From Streptomyces aquilus (GTDB taxonomy: Bacteria > Actinomycetota > Actinomycetes > Streptomycetales > Streptomycetaceae): DNA of 64,000 nt. The position numbers and the translations under genes are program-made. The DNA is taken from contig NZ_CP034463.1 in the NCBI RefSeq assembly GCF_003955715.1, positions 2,914,001 to 2,978,000 of the forward strand, in the 5' to 3' direction. Each line of letters begins with the position of its first letter. The first letter of the stretch is position 1. Positions 10,460 through 18,863 of the stretch are shown in pieces. Below the pieces are notes generated by a model. The model searched no databases. It was not told the DNA's origin and worked only from the letters and a program-made list of their open reading frames with translations.

Positions 10460-11073
10460 GCGGCGTCGGACCGGTCGAACCGGGCGAGGGCACGCACGCC
10501 TGGGACACCCTGGACACCCTGGACGCCACCACCCGGCCCCGACCTCGCGGCCGCGTCGGCGAGTTGTACGCCAGACACCGGCGCTCCGTCCTCGCCACCG
10601 CGACCGCCACGGTCCTCCTCGCGTGCGGCACCTACCTCTACGCGACCCGGCCCCAGCCGCCGGCGCCTCCCGACCCGCCGTACCCGTCCCAAGTGACGGA
10701 CCTGCACTACCTCAGCGGCGAGGCCACGCCCAAGGGCGCCGGGCCGCACAGCTTCAGCTTCGGGGTGGAACTGAGCGTGCTCGCCGGGCCGCCGGTCACC
10801 GTGACCCGCGTTTCACAGCCGTACGCGGGCATGTCGGTGACCTCCACCCCAAAGGCCCCTTTCCGGACGAGTGCGGGGACGAGCCGCAAGGTCGTCATCA
10901 CGATGCGGGTGTCGCAATGCAGAAAAGTGCCATGGAACGCCGGACTCCCTTTCCTTGACGTAACTCTACGTAATACGCGCGCAATAGAAGTTCACAGTTT
11001 CATCCTCGGGCAGCGATACGCCCAACATCTGTCAGAGGCCCTACAAGTCGCCTGCAGCAACGGTTCTGGGTAA
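10456..11073 (+). CDS. membrane-anchored extracytoplasmic protein, function unknown
   Basis: The 205-residue protein has a cytoplasmic N-terminus (about 35 residues), one transmembrane segment (RRSVLATATATVLLACGTYLYA), a Pro-rich spacer and a beta-rich outer domain with two Cys (SQCRKVPWN, LQVACSNGSG). I do not recognise it beyond the general type of Streptomyces Tat/Sec-anchored hypothetical proteins. The GTG at 10456 overlaps the upstream stop as GTGA, which fixes the start. Its 3' part (about 10900-11073) has lower GC than its neighbours. Confidence 0.6.
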   Translation: MSGVGPVEPGEGTHAWDTLDTLDATTRPRPRGRVGELYARHRRSVLATATATVLLACGTYLYATRPQPPAPPDPPYPSQVTDLHYLSGEATPKGAGPHSFSFGVELSVLAGPPVTVTRVSQPYAGMSVTSTPKAPFRTSAGTSRKVVITMRVSQCRKVPWNAGLPFLDVTLRNTRAIEVHSFILGQRYAQHLSEALQVACSNGSG

Positions 11074-11360
11074 TTAGCAAAACCCCTGAGACACCTGAAC
11101 ACCCCCGGGCGGGTCCTGCGGGTTCTCAAAATGTGGACAGGGCGAATCGGCCTGAATTCCGCTGTTCCACCCACTCAGTACCGCTCTGCATTACGACGTG
11201 TCATAACAAGAGCGTCACAGCCTCCGTCAGACCCTCCTCCACCCTCCCTGCACACGCTTAGAGTCACGCCCAGTCACCGCGCCATGGAAACTCACCACAG
11301 ACCAGCGCAGAGACTCGGCCGCTTCCAGGGGGGAGCGCCGCGCCAGTGAAAGGACGAATC
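11074..11360. promoter_or_regulatory. leader and promoter region of the amino-acid importer operon
   Basis: I see no gene in these 287 bp. The stretch is relatively AT-rich and precedes the binding-protein gene. A -10-like TTAGAGT is visible about 11258-11264, and a strong AAAGGACG ribosome site sits just before the GTG. I could not fit a convincing GlnR box. Confidence 0.35.
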
Positions 11361-12590
11361 GTGCGTCAACGTTCGCTCATCACCATCACCGCCGCGCTGG
11401 CGGCGGGAGCACTCACCCTCACCGCCTGCGGCTCGCGCGACGACGACGGCGGCTCGGACTCCGGTAGCGGCGGCACCAAGGTCGTCATCGGTGTCGACGC
11501 CCCGCTGACGGGTGACCTCTCCGCCCTCGGCCTCGGCATCAAGAACTCCGTCGACCTCGCCGCGAAGACCGCCAACAAGCAGAAGCTCGTCGACGGCGTC
11601 ACCTTCGAGATCAAGGCCCTCGACGACCAGGCCCAGCCCTCCTCGGGCCAGGCCAACGCCTCCACCTTCGTCAGCGACGACAAAGTCCTCGGCGTCGTCG
11701 GCCCGCTGAACTCCTCCGTCGCCGAGTCCATGCAGAAGGTCTTCGACGACGCCAAGCTCGTCGAGATCTCCCCGGCCAACACCGGCCCGGCCCTCACGCA
11801 GGGTGTCGACTGGCAGACCAAGAAGGTCCGCACCTACAAGTCGTACTTCCGCACCGCGACCACGGACGCCATCCAGGGCCCGTTCGCCGCGCAGTACGTC
11901 TACAACGACGCCAAGAAGAAGAAGGTCTTCGTCATCGACGACAAGAAGACCTACGGCGCCGGTCTCGCCGCCACCTTCACCGACGAGTTCAAGAAGATCG
12001 GCGGCAAGGTCGTCGGCACCGACCACATCGACCCGGACACCAAGGACTTCTCCGCGGTCGCCACCAAGGTCAAGAACTCCGGCGCCGACGTCGTCTACTA
12101 CGGCGGCGAGTACCCGCAGGCCGGCCCGCTGAGCAAGCAGATCAAGGCCGCCGGTGCCAAGATCCCGCTCGTCGGCGGTGACGGCATCTACGACCCGACC
12201 TTCATCGAGCTGGCCGGTGCCAACAGCGCCGGTGACCTCGCCACCTCCGTCGGCGCCCCGGTCGAGACCCTCGACTCCGCCAAGCAGTTCGTCGCCGACT
12301 ACAAGAAGGCCGGCTACAAGGAGGAGTACGCGGCCTACGGCGGCTACTCCTACGACGCCGCCTGGGCGATCATCCAGGCCGTGAAGAAGGTTGTCGACGA
12401 CAACGGCGGCAAGCTGCCGTCCGACGCCCGCGCGAAGATCACCGCCGCCACCCAGAACGTCTCCTTCGACGGTGTGACCGGCAAGGTCTCCTTCGACGAG
12501 TTCGGTGACGCCACCAACAAGCAGCTCACCGTCTACGCCGTCGAGAACGGTGCCTGGAAGGCCGTCAAGTCCGGTACCTACACCGGCTGA
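11361..12590 (+). CDS. livK: branched-chain amino-acid ABC transporter substrate-binding lipoprotein
   Basis: The 409-residue periplasmic-binding-protein type 1 lipoprotein is the capture component of the importer encoded by the next four genes. The signal RQRSLITITAALAAGALTLTAC ends with lipobox LTAC. A short Asp/Gly/Ser linker precedes the two-lobe domain (VVIGVDAPLTGDLSALG, VGPLNSSVAESMQKVFDDA, VFVIDDKKTYGAGLA, GGDGIYDPTFIELAG). I chose the GTG at 11361 because AAAGGACG is 5-7 bp upstream; a GTG five codons earlier lies before this site. A strong hairpin follows the gene and may keep its mRNA in excess over the permease genes. Confidence 0.92.
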   Translation: MRQRSLITITAALAAGALTLTACGSRDDDGGSDSGSGGTKVVIGVDAPLTGDLSALGLGIKNSVDLAAKTANKQKLVDGVTFEIKALDDQAQPSSGQANASTFVSDDKVLGVVGPLNSSVAESMQKVFDDAKLVEISPANTGPALTQGVDWQTKKVRTYKSYFRTATTDAIQGPFAAQYVYNDAKKKKVFVIDDKKTYGAGLAATFTDEFKKIGGKVVGTDHIDPDTKDFSAVATKVKNSGADVVYYGGEYPQAGPLSKQIKAAGAKIPLVGGDGIYDPTFIELAGANSAGDLATSVGAPVETLDSAKQFVADYKKAGYKEEYAAYGGYSYDAAWAIIQAVKKVVDDNGGKLPSDARAKITAATQNVSFDGVTGKVSFDEFGDATNKQLTVYAVENGAWKAVKSGTYTG

Positions 12591-12615
12591 CCCACCCCCA
12601 CCCGCACCACCTGAG

Positions 12616-12651
12616 CCGCGCGGGGCGCTGTTCCACAGGCGCCCCGCGCGG
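12616..12651 (+). terminator. hairpin between binding protein and permease genes (attenuator)
   Basis: The arms ccgcgcggggcg and cgccccgcgcgg, with an inner ctgt/acag, form a 16-bp stem with one bulge. The position, just after a binding-protein gene inside an ABC operon, fits a partial terminator or 3' stabiliser. Confidence 0.75.
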
Positions 12652-12720
12652 ACTCGCATCCGGCCCCGGACACACATCCGGTCACATCCGTCGAACATCC
12701 GAAACCTCGGAGGACATGCG

Positions 12721-13653
12721 GTGAACGAACTGCCGCAGCAGCTGGTCAACGGCCTGCTACTAGGAGCAATGTACGGGCTGGTCGCCATCGGCTACACAAT
12801 GGTCTATGGCATTGTCCAGCTCATCAACTTCGCCCACGGCGAGATCTTCATGATCGGAGGGTTCGGAGCCCTCACGGTCTACCTGTACGTACTGCCCGAC
12901 GGCACCACCATGTGGGTCGCACTGCCACTGATGCTCGTGGGAGCCGTCATCGCAGCCGTCCTCGTCGCCGTCGGAGCGGAACGGTTCGCCTACCGCCCCC
13001 TGCGCACCGCGCCACGCCTGGCGCCCCTCATCACCGCCATCGGCCTCTCCCTCGCCCTCCAGCAGGCCGTGTGGGCCTGGTACCCCGGCGCCAAGGAGTC
13101 CATCAACTTCCCCGAGATCCCGGGCGGACCCTTCGAGATCGGCAGCGTCACCATCCAGACCGGTGACATCTTCCTGTTCGTCGCCGCCCCCGTCAGCATG
13201 GCGATCCTCGCCTACTTCGTCATGAAGACCCGCACCGGCCGCGGCATGCAGGCCACCGCGCAGGACCCCGACACCGCCAAGCTCATGGGCATCAACACCG
13301 ACCGCATCATCGTGGTCGCCTTCGCCCTCGGCGCCCTCTTCGCCGCCGTCGGAGCCGTCGCCTACGGCCTCAAGTACGGCCAGGTCCAGTTCCGCATGGG
13401 CTTCATCCTCGGCCTCAAGGCCTTCACCGCGGCCGTCCTCGGCGGCATCGGCAACATCTACGGCGCCATGCTCGGCGGCCTCGTCCTCGGCCTCGCCGAG
13501 ACCATGGCCACCGCCTACATCGCCGACGTCCCCGGCTTCGACCTCCTCGGCGGCCAGTCCTGGGCCAACGTCTGGGCCTTCGTACTCCTCATCCTCGTAC
13601 TCCTCGTCAGGCCACAAGGCCTGCTCGGCGAGCGCGTCGCGGACAGGGCGTGA
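12721..13653 (+). CDS. livH: branched-chain amino-acid ABC transporter permease LivH
   Basis: The 310-residue inner-membrane permease has about eight hydrophobic helices and the LivH signatures NGLLLGAMYGLVAIGYTMVYGI, INFAHGEIFM, RPLRTAPRLAPLI and GGIGNIYGAMLGGLVLGLAE. It forms the channel with LivM. The GTG at 12721 has GGAGG 7-8 bp upstream. Its stop overlaps a GTG of livM, so the two permeases are coupled. Confidence 0.93.
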   Translation: MNELPQQLVNGLLLGAMYGLVAIGYTMVYGIVQLINFAHGEIFMIGGFGALTVYLYVLPDGTTMWVALPLMLVGAVIAAVLVAVGAERFAYRPLRTAPRLAPLITAIGLSLALQQAVWAWYPGAKESINFPEIPGGPFEIGSVTIQTGDIFLFVAAPVSMAILAYFVMKTRTGRGMQATAQDPDTAKLMGINTDRIIVVAFALGALFAAVGAVAYGLKYGQVQFRMGFILGLKAFTAAVLGGIGNIYGAMLGGLVLGLAETMATAYIADVPGFDLLGGQSWANVWAFVLLILVLLVRPQGLLGERVADRA

Positions 13654-15485
13654 CACCGATGACGACACAGACCACCGAAAGCACCGGCGCCCCCGTCAAC
13701 AAGGACAGCGCCACCAAGGGCCTCGTCGGCCTCCCCGAGAACGTCGGCCGCGCCCTCGCCACCATCGGCGGCGCCCTCGCCGTCGTCTCCACCTTCCTCG
13801 CCTGGACCTGGACCTCCGCCTTCCCCGGCGACCTCACCGTCTACGGCTACCCCGGCGGCCTCCAGGTCCTCGTCCTCATCGGCGGCGCCCTCACCACCCT
13901 CTTCGGCCTCGCCTCGTACGGCGTCAAGGGCCTGCGCTGGCTCACCCCCGCCGGCGCCGACGGCGCCATCAAGCTGGCCGCCACCGGCACCTTCGCCACC
14001 ACCTGGTACACCGTCATCGCGATCAGCGACGAACTCGGCGGCGTCGTCAACCTCGAACCCGGCGGCTACATCGCCGCGGCCGTCACCCTCGCCGCCTTCC
14101 TCGGCGCGTTCTCCCTGCCCTTCGAACGGCCGGAGGACGAGCCGGTCGACGAGGACGAGAGCGTCGGCGAACGCATCGGCCGCATCTGGCGCCACATCGT
14201 GGCCCTCCTGAAGTCGGCCGTCTTCACCCCCTCCCCGGCCCCGGCCCGCAAACTCCCCGCCTACGCCGAGATCCTCGTCATCGTCGCCGCCATGGCCGTC
14301 GGCCTGACCGTCTTCACCTACGGCATCGGCACCGAGTACGACGAACTCTTCGTCGGCTTCCTCATCACCGTCGGGTTCCTCTTCGCCGCCCTCTCCAAGG
14401 CCGGGCTCGTGGCCCGGGTCTCGGCGATCACCGGCCGGCACAGCACCATCACCATGTTCGGCGCGTTCATCGCCGCCGCCCTCTTCCCCTTCACCCAGTC
14501 CGACGACCAGTACGCGACCATCGGCGTCTACATCCTGATCTTCGCCACCGTCGCCCTCGGCCTGAACATCGTCGTCGGCCTCGCCGGCCTCCTCGACCTC
14601 GGATACGTCGCCTTCCTCGGCGTCGGCGCCTACACCGCGGCCATGGTCTCCGGCTCCCCCTCCTCGCCGTTCGACCTGCACCTGCCGTTCTGGCTGTCCG
14701 CGCTCCTCGGCGCCGCGGTCGCCATGGTCTTCGGCGTCCTCATCGGCGCCCCCACCCTGCGACTGCGCGGCGACTACCTCGCCATCGTGACGCTCGGCTT
14801 CGGTGAGATCTTCCGCATCACCGTCCTCAACATGGACGGCACCAGCGGACCCGACATCACCAACGGCTCCAACGGCATCTCCTCCATCCCGAACCTCGAC
14901 ATCCTCGGATTCGACTTCGGACTGGAACACACCATCCTCGGCTTCACCATCGGCCGATTCGCCAACTACTTCCTGCTGATGCTCCTCATCACGCTCATCG
15001 TCGTGGTGGTCTTCAAGCGCAGCAGCGACTCCCGCATCGGCCGCGCCTGGATTGCCATCCGCGAGGACGAGACCGCCGCCCTCGCCATGGGCATCAACGG
15101 CTTCCGCGTCAAGCTCATCGCGTTCGCCCTCGGCGCCTCCCTCGCCGGCCTCGCCGGCGCCGTCCAGGCCCACGTCACCTACACCGTGACCCCCGAGCAG
15201 TACCAGTTCGCCCACGTCGTCCCGCCCAACTCGGCCTTCCTCCTCGCGGCGGTCGTCCTCGGCGGCATGGGCACCATCGCCGGCCCCCTCGTCGGCGCGG
15301 CCCTGCTCTACCTCATCCCGGCCAAGCTCCAGTTCCTGGGCGACTACCAGCTCTTCGCCTTCGGCGTCGCGCTCGTCCTGCTGATGCGGTTCCGCCCCGA
15401 GGGCCTCATCCCGAACCGGCGCCGCCAACTCGAATTCCACGAAGAGGCCGAAGCCCCCGCAGTCCTCAGCAAGACAGGGGTCTGA
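13650..15485 (+). CDS. livM: branched-chain amino-acid ABC transporter permease LivM (N-terminally extended)
   Basis: The C-terminal 330 residues are standard LivM: YILIFATVALGLNIVVGLAG, LDLGYVAFLGVGAYTAA, LRLRGDYLAIVTLGFGEIFR, RIGRAWIAIREDETAA and VVLGGMGTIAGPLVGAALL. About 280 residues precede this, with several extra hydrophobic helices (GRALATIGGALAVVSTFLAW, IALLFPFT-like segments), making 611 residues against about 350-420 in Gram-negative LivM. Such extensions occur in Streptomyces relatives; their role is unknown. The start is either the GTG at 13650 (overlapping the livH stop) or the ATG at 13659. I give the overlapping one. LivG follows after 3 bp. Confidence 0.9.
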   Translation: MTPMTTQTTESTGAPVNKDSATKGLVGLPENVGRALATIGGALAVVSTFLAWTWTSAFPGDLTVYGYPGGLQVLVLIGGALTTLFGLASYGVKGLRWLTPAGADGAIKLAATGTFATTWYTVIAISDELGGVVNLEPGGYIAAAVTLAAFLGAFSLPFERPEDEPVDEDESVGERIGRIWRHIVALLKSAVFTPSPAPARKLPAYAEILVIVAAMAVGLTVFTYGIGTEYDELFVGFLITVGFLFAALSKAGLVARVSAITGRHSTITMFGAFIAAALFPFTQSDDQYATIGVYILIFATVALGLNIVVGLAGLLDLGYVAFLGVGAYTAAMVSGSPSSPFDLHLPFWLSALLGAAVAMVFGVLIGAPTLRLRGDYLAIVTLGFGEIFRITVLNMDGTSGPDITNGSNGISSIPNLDILGFDFGLEHTILGFTIGRFANYFLLMLLITLIVVVVFKRSSDSRIGRAWIAIREDETAALAMGINGFRVKLIAFALGASLAGLAGAVQAHVTYTVTPEQYQFAHVVPPNSAFLLAAVVLGGMGTIAGPLVGAALLYLIPAKLQFLGDYQLFAFGVALVLLMRFRPEGLIPNRRRQLEFHEEAEAPAVLSKTGV

Positions 15486-15488
15486 CAC

Positions 15489-16367
15489 ATGACCGACACC
15501 ACCACCGTCACCGGGACCACCGTCCTCGACGCCCGCGGCGTCACGATGCGCTTCGGCGGCCTCACCGCCGTACGCAACGTCGACCTCCAGGTCAACAGCG
15601 GCGAGATCGTCGGCCTCATCGGCCCCAACGGCGCCGGCAAGACAACCTTCTTCAACTGCCTCACCGGCCTCTACATCCCCACCGAGGGAGAGGTCCGCTA
15701 CAAGGGCACCGTCCTGCCGCCCAAGTCCTTCAAGGTCACCGCCGCCGGCATCGCCCGCACCTTCCAGAACATCCGTCTGTTCGCCAACATGACGGTCCTG
15801 GAGAACGTGCTCGTCGGCCGCCACACCCGCACCAAGGAAGGCCTCTGGAGCGCCCTGCTCCGCGGCCCCGGCTTCCACAAGGCCGAAGCCGCCTCCCGCG
15901 AACGCGCCATGGAACTCCTGGAGTTCGTCGGCCTCGCGAACAAGGCCGAGCACCTGGCTCGTAACCTCCCCTACGGCGAGCAGCGCAAGCTGGAGATCGC
16001 GCGAGCGCTGGCCAGCGAGCCCGGCCTGCTCCTGCTCGACGAGCCGACCGCCGGCATGAACCCCCAGGAGACGCGGGCGACCGAGGAACTGGTCTTCGCC
16101 ATCCGCGACAAGGGCATCGCCGTCCTCGTCATCGAGCACGACATGCGCTTCATCTTCAACCTCTGCGACCGCGTAGCCGTCCTCGTCCAGGGCGAGAAGC
16201 TCATCGAGGGCGACAGCGCCACCGTCCAGGGCGACGAACGCGTCATCGCCGCCTACCTCGGCGAACCCTTCGAAGGCACCCCCGGCGACGAAGAAGTGGC
16301 CGAAGTCGAAGCAGCCGAAGCAAGCGCCCCCTCGGACGCCACGCCCGGCAAGGAGAACGACCGATGA
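15489..16367 (+). CDS. livG: branched-chain amino-acid ABC transporter ATP-binding protein LivG
   Basis: The 292-residue ATPase has Walker A GPNGAGKTT, Q-loop FQNIRLFANMTVLENV, a signature region (LPYGEQRKLEIARALAS, the degenerate form usual in LivG), Walker B LLLLDEPTAG and switch His IEHDM. A roughly 35-residue Ala/Glu-rich tail after the ABC domain is extra. The gene overlaps livF by 4 bp (ATGA). Confidence 0.94.
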   Translation: MTDTTTVTGTTVLDARGVTMRFGGLTAVRNVDLQVNSGEIVGLIGPNGAGKTTFFNCLTGLYIPTEGEVRYKGTVLPPKSFKVTAAGIARTFQNIRLFANMTVLENVLVGRHTRTKEGLWSALLRGPGFHKAEAASRERAMELLEFVGLANKAEHLARNLPYGEQRKLEIARALASEPGLLLLDEPTAGMNPQETRATEELVFAIRDKGIAVLVIEHDMRFIFNLCDRVAVLVQGEKLIEGDSATVQGDERVIAAYLGEPFEGTPGDEEVAEVEAAEASAPSDATPGKENDR

Positions 16368-17080
16368 CCGCACTCCTCGAGGTCGAGGACCTCCGCGTCG
16401 CCTACGGCAAGATCGAGGCCGTCAAGGGCATCTCCTTCAAGGTCGAGGCCGGCGAGGTCGTCACCCTCATCGGCACCAACGGCGCCGGCAAGACGACGAC
16501 CCTGCGCACCCTGTCGGGTCTCCTCAAGCCGGTCGGCGGCCAGATCAAGTTCGGCGGCAAGTCGCTGAAGAAGGTCCCCGCCCACGACATCGTCTCGCTG
16601 GGGCTGGCCCACTCCCCCGAGGGCCGGCACATCTTCCCCCGCATGACGATCGAGGACAACCTCCGCCTCGGCGCCTTCCTCCGCAACGACAAGGCAGGCA
16701 TCGAGAAGGACATCCAGCGCGCCTACGACCTCTTCCCCATCCTGGGCGAACGCCGTAAGCAGGCCGCGGGCACCCTGTCCGGCGGCGAGCAGCAGATGCT
16801 GGCGATGGGCCGCGCCCTGATGTCCCAGCCCAAGCTGCTGATGCTGGACGAGCCCTCCATGGGTCTGTCCCCGATCATGATGCAGAAGATCATGGCGACG
16901 ATCGCCGAACTGAAGTCCCAGGGCACGACGATCCTCCTCGTCGAGCAGAACGCCCAGGCGGCCCTCTCCCTGGCCGACCACGGCCACGTGATGGAGATCG
17001 GCAAGATCGTCCTGTCGGGCAGCGGACAGAGCCTGCTGCACGACGAGTCGGTCCGCAAGGCGTACCTGGGTGAGGACTGA
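16364..17080 (+). CDS. livF: branched-chain amino-acid ABC transporter ATP-binding protein LivF
   Basis: The 238-residue ATPase is the second motor subunit. It has Walker A GTNGAGKTT, a Q-loop region HSPEGRHIFPRMTIEDNL, signature LSGGEQQMLAMGRALM, Walker B LLMLDEPSMGL and switch VEQNA. These EGRHIFP and LSGGEQQM forms are typical LivF. It is the last gene of the five-gene operon and is followed by a strong hairpin. Confidence 0.95.
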   Translation: MTALLEVEDLRVAYGKIEAVKGISFKVEAGEVVTLIGTNGAGKTTTLRTLSGLLKPVGGQIKFGGKSLKKVPAHDIVSLGLAHSPEGRHIFPRMTIEDNLRLGAFLRNDKAGIEKDIQRAYDLFPILGERRKQAAGTLSGGEQQMLAMGRALMSQPKLLMLDEPSMGLSPIMMQKIMATIAELKSQGTTILLVEQNAQAALSLADHGHVMEIGKIVLSGSGQSLLHDESVRKAYLGED

Positions 17081-17099
17081 GCCCGCACGCTGATACGAC

Positions 17100-17133
17100 G
17101 AGGCCCGCGCCCCCTGTCGGGGACGCGGGCCTC
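17100..17133. terminator. bidirectional terminator between livF and the response regulator
   Basis: The perfect 10-bp arms gaggcccgcg (17100-17109) and cgcgggcctc (17124-17133) continue inward with cccc/gggg. The hairpin lies between two convergent genes. Confidence 0.85.
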
Positions 17134-17150
17134 ACGCTTGGCCGCGCTGG

Positions 17151-17807
17151 TCAGCCCTTGGACGCCTTCTTCTCCTCGGCGTCCTGGATGACGGCCTCGG
17201 CGACCTGCTGCATCGACATACGCCGGTCCATCGACGTCTTCTGGATCCACCGGAACGCGGCGGGCTCGGTCAGCCCGTACTCGGTCTGGAGGATGGACTT
17301 GGCACGGTCGACCAGCTTGCGCGTCTCCAGGCGGAGCGTGAGGTCGGCGACCTCCTTCTCCAACTCCTTCAGCTCGGTGAACCGGGAAACGGCCATCTCG
17401 ATCGCGGGCACGACGTCGCTCTTGCTGAACGGCTTCACGAGATACGCCATGGCACCGGCGTCGCGAGCCCTCTCCACGAGGTCACGCTGCGAGAAGGCGG
17501 TGAGCATCAGCACCGGCGCGATGCGCTCTTCGGCGATCTTCTCGGCGGCGGAGATGCCGTCCATCTTGGGCATCTTCACGTCGAGGATGACGAGGTCGGG
17601 CTGGTGCTCACGGGCGAGCTCGATGGCCTGCTCACCGTCACCGGCCTCGCCTACGACGCTGTAGCCCTCTTCCTCCAGCATCTCTTTGAGGTCGAGCCGG
17701 ATCAGTGCCTCGTCCTCGGCGATGACGACACGGGTCGTCAGCGGAGGCACGTGCGACTTGTCGTCGTCGGGCGCGTCTACGGGCTGGGGCGACTCGGGGG
17801 CGGTCAC
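17151..17807 (-). CDS. pdtaR: ANTAR-domain response regulator (PdtaR type)
   Basis: The 218-residue protein has an N-terminal receiver domain (TRVVIAEDEALIRLDLKEML, phospho-acceptor Asp in LVILDVKMPKMDG, conserved Lys in YLVKPFS), a short coiled-coil linker (FTELKELEKEVADLTLRLETRK) and a C-terminal ANTAR RNA-binding domain (VDRAKSILQTEYGLTEPAAFRWIQ). Such proteins act as transcription antiterminators that bind paired hairpins once phosphorylated, usually by a PdtaS-like histidine kinase; none is encoded here. I chose the GTG at 17807 because GGAG is 6 bp upstream; the open frame continues upstream only through the adjacent tRNA region. Confidence 0.92.
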   Translation of the reverse strand: MTAPESPQPVDAPDDDKSHVPPLTTRVVIAEDEALIRLDLKEMLEEEGYSVVGEAGDGEQAIELAREHQPDLVILDVKMPKMDGISAAEKIAEERIAPVLMLTAFSQRDLVERARDAGAMAYLVKPFSKSDVVPAIEMAVSRFTELKELEKEVADLTLRLETRKLVDRAKSILQTEYGLTEPAAFRWIQKTSMDRRMSMQQVAEAVIQDAEEKKASKG

Positions 17808-17911
17808 GGGGGCTCCTCGTTCAGGGGCAGGGGTGCTGCTGACAAGAGCGTACCTAGCTGCGGTAAGGTGGGGGCACGGCGGGTAACCACCAACCTTCAC
17901 ATCGAAGGTGA

Positions 17912-17984
17912 GCCCCGGTAGCCCAGCGGTAGAGGCCATGGATTCAAAACCCATACAGCGTCGGTTCGAATCCGACCCGGGGTA
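17912..17984 (+). tRNA. class I-shaped tRNA with anticodon CAA (nominally tRNA-Leu)
   Basis: This 73-base cloverleaf has acceptor arms gccccgg / ccggggt with a G-U first pair and discriminator A. It has a D-loop with GG, a T-arm gtcgg-ttcgaat-ccgac, and a 5-base variable loop (acagc). The anticodon loop ttcaaaa puts CAA at 17945-17947, which reads UUG (Leu). Bacterial tRNA-Leu normally has a long variable arm; this one does not. The last anticodon-stem pair is A-C and the D-stem pairs poorly. CCA is not encoded. The identity is therefore uncertain even though the fold is clearly tRNA-like. A T-rich hairpin terminator follows. Confidence 0.75.
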
Positions 17985-18013
17985 CTTTTCCTTGGATTCC
18001 AAGGAACTCGCCG

Positions 18014-18051
18014 AAAGCGGATGTCCACGTTCTCGTGAACATCCGCTTTTT
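18014..18051 (+). terminator. rho-independent terminator after the tRNA
   Basis: The arms aaagcggatgt (18014-18024) and acatccgcttt (18039-18049), with an inner cacg/cgtg, form a long stem followed by TTTTT. This is one of the few T-tailed terminators in the window. Confidence 0.85.
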
Positions 18052-18089
18052 GCTGCGTGTTGTCGCGATCACTCGCACACCCTGATCAG

Positions 18090-18857
18090 ATGTACGACAT
18101 CAGCACGCGCAAGCGGGCGTTGACCCTGGTGGCACAGGGGCGCAGCCTGAACTCCGTCAGCAAAGAGACAGGCATCTCCCGACACGCGATTTCATGTTGG
18201 CTGAGCCGAATCGAGCCGTTGTCTCGAACCCCGCCATGCATTCGCTGCACGGACGCGCCAGAGCTACCCGAAAACCCTGCGGCGTACGCCTACTTGTTGG
18301 GTCTCTACTTGGGGGACGGCTACATCATCTCTAAGCCGAGACAGCACTACCTCATGGTTTCGTGCACTGCCTCCTGGCCGGGGCTCGTTGAGGCCGCCGA
18401 AGCCGCCATGCGCAAGGTCCTGCCCTACCCCAGCACCAGCCGTGTCCAACGGGCTGGATGTATCGAGGTGAAGTCGTTCAGCAAGCACTGGACCTGCATG
18501 TTCCCCCAGCACGGCCCAGGCAAGAAGCATGACCGCCCCATCACCCTCGAACCCTGGCAACAGGCCATCGTCGACGCCCACCCCTGGGAGTTCATCCGGG
18601 GCCTCATCCACTCCGACGGCTGCCGCATCACCCACTGGACCACCCGCATGGTCGCCGGTGAGCGCAAGCGCTACGAATACCCCCGGTACTTCTTCACCAA
18701 CAAGTCGGACGACATCAGGAAGCTCTTCACCGACACCCTCGACAAGGTCGGCGTCGAGTGGACCACCCTCGCGCGCGGCAGCGACCCCTTCAACATCTCC
18801 ATCGCCCGCAAAGCCTCAGTAGCCCTCATGGACACCCACGTAGGCCCCAAACACTGA
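18090..18857 (+). CDS. free-standing HTH / LAGLIDADG endonuclease-like protein
   Basis: The 255-residue protein begins with a helix-turn-helix of transposase/resolvase type (TRKRALTLVAQGRSLNSVSKETGISRHAISCWL). Two LAGLIDADG helices follow: LLGLYLGDGYI at about residue 78 and FIRGLIHSDGC at about 175. Both acidic residues expected for metal-dependent DNA cleavage are present. A possible zinc pair CIRC lies between the HTH and the first motif. No intein or intron surrounds it. It lies just after the tRNA and terminator and ends 6 bp from the convergent pyk gene. Codon use is less GC-biased in the first half. It may be a homing endonuclease or a domesticated regulator. The ATG at 18090 has only a weak ribosome site. 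Confidence 0.75.
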   Translation: MYDISTRKRALTLVAQGRSLNSVSKETGISRHAISCWLSRIEPLSRTPPCIRCTDAPELPENPAAYAYLLGLYLGDGYIISKPRQHYLMVSCTASWPGLVEAAEAAMRKVLPYPSTSRVQRAGCIEVKSFSKHWTCMFPQHGPGKKHDRPITLEPWQQAIVDAHPWEFIRGLIHSDGCRITHWTTRMVAGERKRYEYPRYFFTNKSDDIRKLFTDTLDKVGVEWTTLARGSDPFNISIARKASVALMDTHVGPKH

Positions 18858-18863
18858 CCGCTC

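Noticed and set aside
11200..11300. GlnR box before the branched-chain amino-acid importer
   Set aside because: GTCAC and GAAAC-like parts occur but the spacing (9 instead of 6) does not fit.
13515..16373. Long open frame antisense to livM and livG
   Set aside because: Glu/Asp/Gly-rich shadow of two clearly coding permease and ATPase genes.
17912..18857. Integrated element at the tRNA
   Set aside because: No integrase, no direct repeat of the tRNA 3' end and no plasmid-type genes are seen; only the LAGLIDADG protein lies next to it.
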